This document shows positions 1-11,400 of a stretch of DNA of 64,000 nucleotides, in pieces. The notes beneath the pieces are model-generated. The model searched no databases. It had not been told where the DNA came from and saw only the letters and a list, made by a program, of their open reading frames with translations. Both the position numbers and the translations under genes were made by a program. Source of the stretch: Neodontobutis hainanensis (lineage: Eukaryota > Chordata > Actinopteri > Gobiiformes > Odontobutidae); contig JALDNG010000041.1 of assembly GCA_024349245.1 (NCBI GenBank), positions 4,998,501 through 5,062,500 of the forward strand. Reading direction: 5' to 3'. The first letter of the stretch is position 1; every line of letters starts with the position of its first letter.

Positions 1-803
1 CATCTGTACTTGTCTGTACATATGTTTAAATTACACTGTATAAACAGAAATAGACATGTATAAACTATATACACACACGCTATATAGGCCTAGAAACTAC
101 AGGGATTGAAACATGTAGCCAGAAATATAAGAAAAGATGTGAACATATAATTTGACCTTAATCAAGGGGACCACATACAAAAAAAATGTTAGTTTAACTA
201 AAAAGGACTTACAGACAACTTTGCACTGAACAAAGCATATTTAGACTATGTGCTACGTAGCTATGGCCTATATTTGCACAAAGGCAATAAACTCAGAAAT
301 CAGTGATCCAATTTGTCAATGGTCTAAATCAAATTCGTTTGTGTCCTTTGCTGTCCTCATGTGGACAAGGAGCTAAAGCGTTACACTCGGAGCCATTCAA
401 ACACCGACTATAACTGATTATTAGGATATTTTTATATAAATTTATATTACAAACATACATCTTCTCCTAAATATGAGGTTAGTGAAGAACACGTATATAA
501 TTAAAGTAGAGAACCAAAGATATTACGAAAAACCCGTTCATCCTACTTTATGTCATGATGTAAGTACAAACGAGAACGGGGCATGTCTCGCGATACTTTA
601 CATCCGGGTTAGAGCTAGCTTTGGCCATGTGTGTTCCTGTTGTACATCTGTCATAAAATAACTGCATTCAGCTCCCGTTTTTGTCTGTCGTCAGCAGTAC
701 AGCTGTAGTGAACTGTGAGCATCATTGTCTTAACCTCTTCATTTTACTTAAACCTACTTTGATGCTTTAGCAGAGAATATTTAACAGTATGTCTTAGCGT
801 GAT
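1..803. other. Upstream flank of PUS1, no gene seen
   Basis: AT-rich sequence without a convincing exon. The 62-codon open frame at 473-661 has no recognisable similarity and is probably chance. The last ~150 bases before 804 are where the PUS1 promoter and 5' UTR should lie. I see no TATA box at a fixed distance, which is usual for a housekeeping gene. Confidence 0.5.
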
Positions 804-2588
804 ATGCTTCTCGTTCGACCGCATCTTCTTTTGAGTTACTGCAGACCGGTGTTGAAGAGAAAAGGTAAGAGCTGAGTGAGTAGGCTATTATCGCTAAAAA
901 ACTTTTTGGGGCGAAATATTAATACGGAGTTTGTACCTCATAGGTCGCCTTACTAAGTTAATTTGCAACATGAGCGAAGATACTCACTCAGACAAAGTGC
1001 TGAAAAGAGTCAACGAGGAAAATGAAGACACTGCTGTTGCAAAAAGGCTCAAGTCCGACGACAATCAAGAGGATGAAAAGAAATATCCTAAAAAGAAAGT
1101 GGTCCTTCTCATTGCTTACTCCGGAAAGGGATATTATGGCATGCAGGTGAACAGAGCACTGAAAACCTTTTTATTTTTTTTTACTCTGCTGCGATCTCCA
1201 TCACTGTATGCAAATGCTGTGTTACAGAGAAACCCGGGAAACTCTCAGTTCAGGACCATAGAGGATGATCTGGTCACAGCACTTGTTAAATCTGGTTGCA
1301 TTCCTCAAGAACATTGTGACGATATGAGGAAAATGTCCTTTCAGAGGTGTGCCAGGACAGATAAGGTAGTGTAGGCACAGTTTGATCTGTAGAAAAAAAT
1401 CTCATGGTTATCATTGTTTGTATAATAATTTTTTTGCAATGGGTGGTATTCCAGAGGTGACTATTTTATCATTTTCCCATGAGATTTCATGGGATTACAT
1501 TTTGTTTCTTTGAATGCCTATAAAATGTTATTTTTTATGATGGATTTATTGTGTTATTGCCTAAGTTACATCTCTCTTGTTTTGTCCAGGGTGTGTCTGC
1601 AGCAGGTCAAGTCGTGTCTCTAAAGGTGCGCTTAGTTGATGCCATTATGGAGAGAATTAATGAGCATTTGCCACAACAGATCAAAGTTCTGGGTAAGGTA
1701 TTGTCATAAAATGTCAGTTATTTTATTATATTCTGCCTCCTAAATTTACTTTTTGCTTTTTTTATGGTAGGGTTTAAACGGGTAACTCAGGGGTTTAACT
1801 CCAAAAACAACTGTGACGCACGTACTTACTCCTACATGCTTCCGACAGTGGCTTTTTCCCCCAAAGACTATGATACGGAAAAAGCAGCGGCCTTTAGACT
1901 GAGCCCAGAGACACTTCAGAATGTGAACCGTTTGTTTGCCCTTTACAAAGGCACACACAACTTCCACAACTTCACTTCACAAAAGGCAGCAAATGACCCT
2001 AGTGCTCGCCGCTACATCACAGAGATGTCCTGTGGTGAGCCTTTTATCCGCAGCGATAATGAGTTTGCAGTGATCACTGTGCGAGGTCAGAGCTTTATGA
2101 TGCACCAGATACGTAAAATGATTGGCCTGGTGATCGCTGTGATTAAAGGCTATGCCGCAGAGGATGTCATAGAAAGAAGCTGGGGCAAAGAAAAAGTTGA
2201 TGTACCAAAAGCTCCTGGGCTTGGACTGGTTTTGGAAAAGGTTCACTTTGACAGATACAACAAACGTTTCGGAGGGGACGGACTGCATGAGTGCCTGGAG
2301 TGGGACAAAGAGGAGGAGGCCATTCAGGCTTTTAAGGAGGCTCACATCTATCCCACAATTGTAGAAACGGAGTGTCAGGAGGGCTCTATGGTCAGCTGGA
2401 TGTCCACGTTGCCTATACATGACTATGAAGCCACAGCTACTGAGTCACAAGAGGACAAAGATCAGAAGCAGGTATCTAGAAAAATAACTAAATCCTGACA
2501 TTAGTTAAAAAAGTTTCAACATTTCAATGACTCCTGCTTTCTTTCCTTTCCCCAGGTCAGTGAGGGTGTTCAAAATGACTCAGATTAG
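804..2588 (+). CDS. pus1: tRNA pseudouridine synthase 1 (TruA/Pus1 family), six coding exons
   Basis: Pus1 isomerises uridine to pseudouridine in tRNAs and other RNAs, in nucleus and mitochondria. Exons read as 804-864, 944-1146, 1228-1365, 1590-1692, 1771-2471 and 2556-2588, with GT..AG borders and consistent phases; stop TAG at 2586. From ATG 970 the product is 383 residues; with the upstream exon (ATG 804) it is 412, against about 427 in human. Visible family motifs are the start of the fold (VVLLIAYSGKGYYGMQ), the catalytic loop RCARTDKGVSA with its aspartate at the end of exon 3, NFHNFTSQK, the QSFMMHQIRKMIGL helix and KAPGLGLVLEKVHF. The acidic/basic N-terminal tail with AKRLK resembles the nuclear form. 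The upstream exon encodes a Leu/Arg-rich stretch beginning MLLVRPHLLLSYCRP, in frame with ATG 970 after splicing of a 79-base intron, as expected for a mitochondrial targeting peptide. The 81-base intron at 1147-1227 is a multiple of three without a stop. Family identity is very sure; the upstream exon is inferred. Confidence 0.95.
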
Positions 2589-2753
2589 GTCATCCCATGT
2601 ACAAAAGAGAATATTATCTCTGATAGAATTTTTATTTTATTTTTTTTTTTCTTGTTTATTGAATCAAGATTTTACTTTCCAGAATTACGTTTATATTAGG
2701 TTTTGATGATGTGATTGTTACTAATGTGGTAATGGATTAAAAAACGTCACAAT

Positions 2754-2759
2754 AATAAA
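2754..2759 (+). terminator. Poly(A) signal of PUS1
   Basis: AATAAA about 165 bases past the PUS1 stop codon, the first canonical hexamer in a short AT-rich 3' UTR. Another AATAAA occurs near 3016, so a longer 3' end is possible. Confidence 0.55.
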
Positions 2760-3571
2760 AATCAAAAGTTCCTAATTGTATCTCTGTTTTAATGTGGATT
2801 TTTCTAGCGCAAATGCAACGGCATAATTGGATACTTATTTTTATAAGTAATCAAAATAACCACAGTGTCTTAGGTTAAATTGTTGGTAAGGGCAGGACCT
2901 TTCTGTGAAGTTTGAAAGTTTCCTCTGGGTGCTCTATTTTTCATCTCCATCTACCAAAACATTTACTAAAAGTCACCTACAGGGCAAGAACTCGCATGTA
3001 AATGCAATGAAAATAAATAAAGGTCAAAATAAAATATTTGTTTCTGCAGTTTTTGTAGAGGTTTGAGCAAGAGTTTTATTTAAAAAAAAATTTTGGTAAT
3101 CATTTCACAGTCCATATTTATCAGTGCATTGAACAAAGCAACTATAATCAGTTAATGTATTTAAAATAGTTTTATGTATGTTTGAAAGAACTTAATGATT
3201 ATGTATTGAAAGTAAATATATAATTAAATATAATCTGACTTAATATCCCAATGACAGCATATACTAGTATCCCAAGGAAAGGTTTTGCTTTAACCCCCAA
3301 CCACTAGGCAGCAGAATACTAGGGATAACTTGAAAATGACGATGCGTTCATGAGCACACGGAAGTAGGAGAGTCACATAGTCTCTAACCCAACCTAAATA
3401 ATTTTTTTAATGTAATTATAGTAATTAATTTTATACAAAATTATTTTAGTTTCTTCCCCTAATGTACGGTATAGAAGGGTTCTCTGGTCCCTCTCTGTAT
3501 TCAGCGGATATCAGCGTACACTTCATAATAATACCGTCTTTCCATGAACACAACACCATCAGGTCAAAAAC
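2760..3571. other. PUS1-NOC4L intergenic region
   Basis: About 0.8 kb of AT-rich spacer between two genes transcribed in the same direction. The part just before the NOC4L ATG at 3572 must hold its promoter and short 5' UTR. No repeat or RNA gene recognised. Confidence 0.5.
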
Positions 3572-6500
3572 ATGGCGCCTGCCAAGAAACGCAACGTGAG
3601 TTCGGAAAAAGCAACTAAAGAAAAGGTTAAAAAGCCTAAAATTGATCCAGATTCCTTGGTCAACGGGATACTTGAAAGCAGAAAACACGCCAATGACATA
3701 TTTGACATATTTGAGCTACTTCAGGTACAAAACTATTGACTATCTGTCTGAGTCAGAACAATTATCATCACTAACAAGAGTTGGCAAGGAGTTTATTGTC
3801 CTTTGTTTTGCAGTCCCATAAAGAGAAGGATGTCATTATTGGCATCAATGCGTGCGGCAAATTATTCTGTAGTTTGTTGGAAAGAAAGGATCTGTACCTG
3901 GGAAAACTGCCCGAAGAAGAAGAGGCGTTAAATGGTCAGTTGAGTAAATAAAGAAAAAATAATACGATATACGATAGCCGTATTACACGTTTACAACTGC
4001 CAGAAAATTTTATTTTTAAGTCACTTCGACGGATCTGTGTTATGTAAACGTCTCATTTATATTTGTTTGTTGAACAGGGGGATATAGTGCAGAGCAGAAA
4101 TATCGGATTTTCATGCGCCACCGTTACAACGATTGTTTGGAAATGACACTTGAACATCTGGACCACGAAATTCACAGAGTCAAGGTTCTTCATCTTTTTC
4201 ATTCAGTCACAAAAGATTTATCCAAATACCATCAATATTCTGCTCATTGTATCATGGCCAAGGCTTAAATACAGGCTTTGGGTATTTGCACAGTGTAGTT
4301 ATTTTTAGTGGTTTGAAATGTTTCTTTATCTGCTGTTAAATATAGGAAAGTGCACTTTGCTGCCTGATGAAATTTGCAGAAGGAGAAGGTCAACATCCCC
4401 TTGAAGATTTAGACTGGAGTGAACATTACAGCTTCCCAAGAGAACTTATCAAAGTAGATTTTTTGTTTTATTATTATTTGTTTCCTCTTTGATTTTTTTA
4501 ACCAAATTTCCAGTCCACAGCTAATAAGCTGTTTTTATATAAATTCTCAACCAGATGTTGGTGGACAGACTGCTGTCTATAACCACAGACAACTCCCTGC
4601 TGCTCTCCAGGTTCCAGGAGTTCCTTGAGATGGTGGACGTACGTTTTTATGTCATGAGCTTCATCCGTGATAATGTAGCCAAGGTCATGGAAAAAAACAA
4701 AAGGGTAAAAAAAAACTACATATTGTAAATTAAACAAAAATACCCATTATTAGATGTATTGATGAATTGTCTTGAACTTCTTCCTCAGGTGCTGATGCCT
4801 GTTTATCAGGACAATGTGTTTACTCTCATTTCTAACATTAGTATGCCAAGCCAGGAGTCAGAACTTTGCAATTTTCTGGTCAAACAGGAAGGTACGAGTG
4901 TTTTTTTAATATTGAACATTAGTCCCTAAATCACAGAATCTATTGATACTGAAAAGGTAACGCTTGAAATATTTTTTCTCCAGCCAAACATGAAGACTGG
5001 AAAGCTAATAAATTGAATGTAAGTGTATATTTGAAATTTACCAATTGCTGTTGTGACAAAGATGTTCCTCTAATATTTGCCTATATTTGATGATTTACTA
5101 CAGGAACACAGACGAGCTTTTGAGAAGATGTGGCTTGGTTTTCTTAAATATAAGGTATTAGCCATTAGAATATACACAATATATTTTTCCCTTAACAGTT
5201 CTTGATGTTAAACTTTACCTTTCTGCAGTTACCAAGCAACATGTATAAAAGGGTCTTAGTGATCTTACATGATTCCATTCTGCCACACATGAGCAAACCC
5301 ACACTGATGATTGACTTCCTGACAGCTGCTTATGAAATTGGTAAGTGATCCACCATGCAGCTTCACAGATGGCAGAGTTGAACAAAAACACAAGCAACTG
5401 AACGAGGAGTACTTCTTATAGTGTTTACAACCCAACATAACGCTGTATTTTGTGAAATAAAGGAGGCGCAATCAGTCTGCTGGCTCTCAATGGCTTGTTT
5501 GTCCTCATACATCAGCATAATTTGTGAGTGTAATTCCACAGTACATTACGAAATGTCACTTTGCTTTGTTTTATTAAACCAATCACTGTGCATTTTGTTC
5601 CCTTTTATTTTTTTTTAAACAGAGACTACCCTGACTTCTACAAGAAGTTGTATAATCTTCTTGAGCCGTCAATTTTTCATGTAAAGTACAAAGCACGCTT
5701 TTTCCACCTGGCCAACCTTTTCCTTAGCTCAAGGTAAGATATTTAATCTCTTAGGTAGAAATGTTTAACACATTTGAATGCATGTAGTAAAATAAAAAAT
5801 ATACATCTAAGTGTGCTGTGTGTTTGCATTTGCCCCCAGTCATTTGCCTGTGTACCTGGTGGCTGCATTTGCTAAACGCCTGGCCCGCTTGGCTCTCACA
5901 GCACCACCTACTGGCCTCCTTATAGTTCTGCCCTTCATCTACAACCTGATCCGTCGTCATCCGTCTTGTAGAGTCCTCATTCACAAGCCTAGCTTACAAG
6001 ATGGTAACTATAGGTTACAAACTAATGAGAATTATTAGTAAAAAAAAAAGCAATTCAATTATTTATTTATTTATTTTTTTCCTAAATGTGATAGAGCTCA
6101 TGGATGATCCTTATATAATGGATGAAGAAGATCCTGCCCAGTGTTGTGCCTTGGACAGCAGCTTGTGGGAAATAAAAGTACTAACTTCTAAAATATCCTG
6201 TCGTACATGCTTTTCAAAATCCACTTTTCATTAAAACATTTAACACGACACTCAAACTAATCGGTTTCTCATTTATTTAGACATTACAGAAACATTTTCA
6301 TCCAGATGTGGCCAAAACCGCTTTGTTGATCAATTCACCTTTGTCTGAACAAGAAGTTGACATCAATAAAGTTCTGGAGATGACAACATATGAGGTATTA
6401 CAGCTTTTCTAATCTTTATGCTAACTGCTTATAAAAGACATTTGGAGTAATCTTGTAACTCTAGAAAAACTCTTCCGCGCTGCACTTTTAAATGCACATT

Positions 6501-6682
6501 GTTGCATCTGTAAGTGATTTCACAATAGTTGATGGATGTATGTGTCCCATTTTTCTTTTTAGCTGATGGAACGTGACCTGAAAGCACCTCAGATGAAAAG
6601 CATACCACTTGAGTTTGAAAGAGCCACACATTTGCTGAAAGGAGGCGGGGATGTGTTACAGCAACACTTCTGTCTGGATTAA
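3572..6682 (+). CDS. noc4l: Nucleolar complex protein 4 homologue, 15 exons
   Basis: Noc4 works with Nop14 in the nucleolus in assembly and export of the small (40S) ribosomal subunit. Exons read as 3572-3724, 3814-3934, 4078-4184, 4346-4453, 4555-4704, 4789-4891, 4984-5018, 5104-5154, 5229-5340, 5463-5523, 5623-5733, 5840-6003, 6095-6177, 6281-6394 and 6563-6682. All phases join without a stop, giving 530 residues; human NOC4L has 516. The N-terminus is lysine-rich (MAPAKKRNVSSEKATKEK), as expected for a nucleolar protein. The conserved CBF/Mak21-type C-terminal region is clear: GAISLLALNGLF across exons 9-10, YPDFYKKLYNLL, FHVKYKARFFHLANLFLSS, LPVYLVAAFAKRLARLALTA, then EEDPAQ and SLWEIK. 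Introns are very short (about 65-160 bases). The terminal exon ends in FCLD-stop. Nothing suggests a break. Identification rests on remembered human sequence. Confidence 0.95.
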
Positions 6683-6771
6683 GTGCATTTTCTGGTGTGA
6701 AGTGGAGTGAATATTAAAAAAAACTTTATCTTACCTATATGAACAGGTTTCTTTTGTAACCCTTCTACATC

Positions 6772-6777
6772 AATAAA
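6772..6777 (+). terminator. Poly(A) signal of NOC4L
   Basis: AATAAA 90 bases after the NOC4L stop, followed by a T-rich/GT-rich stretch (TTTCTGGATTTTC, then TTTGGTGTTTT) of the sort found at cleavage sites. Confidence 0.75.
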
Positions 6778-6789
6778 ACTTTCTGGATT

Positions 6790-8350
6790 TTCAATTGCTG
6801 GCCTAATTTGGTGTTTTATTACAATTATAAATAAATGTGCTCTACTAACAGCATTGAGGTCTCTGATGTGTATTTTTTACTGTGTTTTCTGTTAAATGTA
6901 TTAAAAGTCTGTTTCAACATAAACCTATATTTACCTCAAACAAGAAAGGCTTATAGAGGTTTGATTAATCAACCTTTATTATTTGACTAAGCTGTTTAGG
7001 TGGATGTTTTCCCCATCTTTTATCTTAATTGCTGGTTCTTGGCATTTTTTATGGTAGCTTTTAAGGTGTTGAGCCTTTGTTTTACAAAGTGCCAGACATT
7101 GACACTCATCAAGTCTTCTGCAGGATTTTGTTTGGTCGTGTGACAGTGCTCCACAAACACTTCACTTTTGATGTTTCTGAATAACACTGCCGAATCTCAG
7201 GGCTTACTTTTTAATTTGACCGTTTTCCTGCAAACATCCAGCCACATGTTCCCATCCTTCGCATCATTGTTCTGATCGCTAAGATAAGAAATCCTTCTAG
7301 ACCCTCTAATTTTCCCTGCCTTGTCCACATTGTTCTTGTTTAGGGTGGCATATGGCCACACAGCGGGCAACCGGGCTTTAAAACACCAAGCGAGAAAAAC
7401 TGAATCATAACTGGTTTTGTTTTTATCAAGAGCAGGCCTGTTGTAAAGACACTTTCAGTCTTTGTTAAATTCTTTTTTAAAAACATTTTTGGAAGTGTAT
7501 TAGGTATTTAAAGGTGGGCCCAGAATGCATGGAATCTATTGGAGAGCAAAGGAAGACCGTTTAAACCTGGGTAAGCCTACCTGTATTTGTGTGTCTAACT
7601 TCTGTGTACTGAGGAAAGGAAAATCCTATCATAATGTGAAAGCATGAGATCTAAATTTGGATACTCAGAGAACCTCTAATGAAAGCTTTGAGTGGTGTTG
7701 GTCAAACCTGTTCACAAAAACAAAGCACTAATGATGTGTGTGTGTGCTGTTTTGTTGTGTTTTCTTACAGGGCAGTAGACCTACAGCAATTAAATAAATA
7801 GGTTACTATATTTTTGGTCGGTTTACAAAGTTATCAAAGCAGGAAGTTGATGGATTTAGCAGAGAGTGAGTATTAAAAGCTGAGAGTGAGTATTAAAAGC
7901 TGACGCAGTGTCTGTGTTCAGGTTGTTTTTAGTTTTAGTTTTTTTTTTTTACAGGAGCCTAATCTCAGTTATGTAAGTGAGTGTAGCCGCCCGTCCCTCT
8001 CACTAGACACGTGAGCTTATTGGTGCACACATGCTTGTATGAATAAGTCTGTGCTCGCACAGGTACACACAGCTGAACCACTGTACGTTACAAGGCTTGA
8101 TGTCAAAATGGAACCAAAAAACAGCCTGAAGACTTATGTCAATTTGCCCAAAATTTACAGTAAGTGCAAACTTTAATAGTAAAATTAAAAGTACAATAGA
8201 AAAATGTAAGGTTATCACAGTTAGGGGTTAAAGCCTGCAGATATATTGTGTTTTGTTTTGTTCTAAATGCTGTTTAAGTGTGAGGTTTATTGTATCAGTG
8301 ACAGGCCTCACAGTGTGTTTCGTGTCTGTGTGTGTGTCTACATTTTGCAG
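6790..8350. other. Intergenic / possible 5' non-coding region of RIMBP2
   Basis: No protein-coding exon recognised. A splice-acceptor-like TTTGCAG at 8344-8350 precedes the first RIMBP2 coding exon, so at least one 5' UTR exon should lie upstream, here or outside this stretch. Weak donor-like sites occur at about 7570 (CTGGGTAAGC) and in a duplicated 20-mer at 7862-7901; neither proves an exon. Confidence 0.4.
7862..7901 (+). repeat. Perfect 20-bp tandem duplication
   Basis: Two adjacent identical copies of a 20-mer (7862-7881 and 7882-7901) beginning GAGAGTGAGTATT. Each copy contains a GTGAGT splice-donor consensus. It lies about 450 bases upstream of the first RIMBP2 coding exon. Confidence 0.9.
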
Positions 8351-8356
8351 GTGATA

Positions 8357-8494
8357 ATGCGGGATCACACTTCTGGTGTTGATGTTGAAGAGCTGCTGAG
8401 GCGGTCTCAGATGGAGATACAGTGGATTCAGAGACAGCTGGCCATGATCACTGCCAGAAACATCCATCAACACAACCAGCTGCACAAGTCCAAG
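8357..8494 (+). CDS. rimbp2: RIMBP2 first coding exon
   Basis: 46 codons starting at the only suitable ATG, six bases after an acceptor (TTTGCAG), and ending in AAG before the donor GTACGA; phase 0 exit. It encodes a charged amphipathic stretch (EELLRRSQMEIQWIQRQLAM) that probably opens the N-terminal coiled coil. It lies upstream of the start of the commonly described human isoform, so it marks a long isoform. Confidence 0.75.
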
Positions 8495-11400
8495 GTACGA
8501 AGGGAACATACTGTGGGCCTGTCATAAATGTTATGATATTCCATGTGTCAGGCACTTACAGTTTGCATGGCAGTACATTTTGATAATCAGTTGCAATTAC
8601 ATAGCTACTTTATCAGCATATCTACATAATAGTATAATTATGGTATGGATAAGTATTGAAACTCATATTGTATTTATAAACAACAATATTACATACTAGG
8701 TGGAACATGTCGTCCTTATATTGATAAAATACAGTAATATTTTATAACTATTTATAACTTTAACTATTGGCTGAATATAAACAGTTCCTTTAGGCAGAGT
8801 TCCCAAAAGTCATATGTTAGGAGTTATTTTAATGACACTTAAGATTTACATATTTCAAAATTTTCCTATCCAATCCAATTTCCATGTGCTGATAAAGCCG
8901 GTCTCACAAAGATGCATGTCATGCTTGAAAACCTATTGAAGCTGAAAGTTATGTGTCTGCAGAAAGGATGGGAACAGGCGAGGAACCGGTGTTGCTAGGC
9001 AACAGAGTGGAACAGAGCGCACGGTCTGCTTTCTCTTCTCACTCACGCACTTAGTGTCTCTTTCTGTCTGTCCTCTCCTCACTCCTGCTCCTCCACGCCG
9101 GTGTTGAACAGACAACAGCTATCGACAGATGAGTGATGTAACCGCAGTAAAACCACCTCCCTGATTTAATATAAGTCCTCTGATCGAGGGTTTAGAGGAG
9201 AAGAAGAGAGCAAAGGGATGCTCACACCCTCAGTCTGTCCACAAACATCTTTGATTTGATGCCTGAGGTTTTAATGTTTAGGGACAAAATTGAATAGAGG
9301 AATTACAATTCTATTTGTGTATATATAAAACTATTTACACCTGACTGAAATGATGTCATCTCTGGGTTTCTTTGAGACTTGAGAAGCCGGCCATTTAAAC
9401 AGGGCGTATAAATCTGTGTATCGGTGAGACATAGAAAAAAACACAAGGGAGGGGGAGTTATAAAGATCGTGCTGAGGTAGGAGCTAGAGAAATCATTATA
9501 ACCAGAGATGGGACATGAGGGATGTGTCTGTGTGCTTCAGAAAGCTACCCGATTCGTTTTACTCTCCTTGCTTGGGTAGGAGACTTTACAGCAGGTACAC
9601 AGATTAAGAAAGCCAGAGAGAGAGCTCCAGCGTAAAAACTGCTTATTGCTACAGCACTCACAGATTCACCGGCGTACACGTGGACTCACAAAGATGTGTC
9701 GTCCCTATCTCCTCTGCCAGCTTGTGATGTGACTGGAAGAGAGAGGCATTCTGTCACAAGGGGACTGGATACAAGGTAGAAAATCTGTCAATATTTGTAC
9801 AGGAAAAGGATGGATGTACCTCGATTCTGCCTACGTCTCTTGATGATGTGTACTCACAGCTTGTGCTGCTGTTATTCTAAATGGCTTATTAAATTATGCC
9901 ATTATCATGGTAAAATACTCTCTAGAGGAAACAGTACTTTAATGTCAGTACCTTGAGATTATTCCCTCAGTATATCATTGCTCTTTGTCGGGCAAACTGA
10001 GAGAATGACAGACCAGTATTCTCTGATCTTTTCTTTAGTCAAATTACAACAGATTTATTTCATACCTAAATGACTGCATTGGGCATGGTATGTGCAAGTA
10101 CATCTATCAAACAGCAGATGGCAATACAGTAGTCTATTTAAAATATTCAGCAGGAATAAAGGCATGGCCTTTTCAACTGAGGTTCCAGTGGCTCATATCT
10201 GGGCAGCACTGTCTGCACTGTGCATTCAGTTTTTAGCTGTAAATAATCCAACACATAAGGAAAACAATGATGCTGTTAAATATACACATTCACTGGGTCT
10301 GTTGTGGTGAATTAATTCAGTTGGTATTAATTACAGTCGAAGTGAGAGGAGGTCTAGCGGTGCATGACAAAAACCAGTAAAAAAGCTTGGATTACATAAT
10401 TATATGTTGTAACATCTTAATAGCTACCCACATGATCTGCTTAGCCTAATAAACGCTTAGCCTTTAATGTTCACAGCATAAATACACTGCAGAATGTGGT
10501 ATTTGTGGCAGTGTATATGAACTTTTAATGCATTTGATTTGTTCTGCTTTTTAACTGACCTCACGCTTGCACTTTACCATCTAGTGTTGACCCAATGACT
10601 TTCCTTTCTCTTGACAAAAATGCAGTGATAACCATTATGTTGCATTTCGACTATTGTGTGTATAAACAGTAACACGCATTTCTAAATGTCAACCAAATGC
10701 CATCATGAACTAAACCTCTCAGATTGAGGCTCACCTTAGACTTAGACATTTCACTTTGTATCTGTGCGGGCATGCGGGCAACCTCAGGGCACAATTTGGA
10801 TGAGGTTTCAACAATTAAAGAGTTTGCATTTTTGTTGCCAGATTATGCTAAATTTATCATTTCTCAAACTTTCCATTGAGCTGCGACTGATGCTCTATGG
10901 CCTGAGAAGAGTGCTCAGTTGTGCTTTTTAAAAGGCAGAAAAGAACAAGATATAAAACATATGTGCTCGGCAGAAAGAAGGGGAACTAAGAATAATGTGA
11001 AATAACTATAGTAGATGAAAGAGTGAAAAGCTCATTTTCAGCAGAAGGTACTGCTGCTGGCTTTTTTCTTTCTACATTTGCAGACTGTGCACTTTTTAAA
11101 TGAATGCCTTTGTTCTTGTGTATTCTTTATGTGCTTAGTCCTAAGTTATGTGTTGTCTTTGAACATACTTTACATTCTCACATTTGATCTTGGGGTTATT
11201 ATTTCAATTGTCTCTCTGAATTAATTCCTCATATAATTATTATTCATCATGGTTAGTGTTCCTTTGACCCACAGTAAACAAACACATGTGATGAAGCCCT
11301 TGTCAGAACAGCTCAGGATGTTGCCCAAACAGACAGTACAACTTACTGGGCATCACTGCACTCACTCTGTCTTGTCAGCCCACATTTGTCCAATTATTCA

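Noticed and set aside
473..661. 62-codon ATG frame upstream of PUS1
   Set aside because: No similarity, no conserved motif; expected by chance in this length of sequence.
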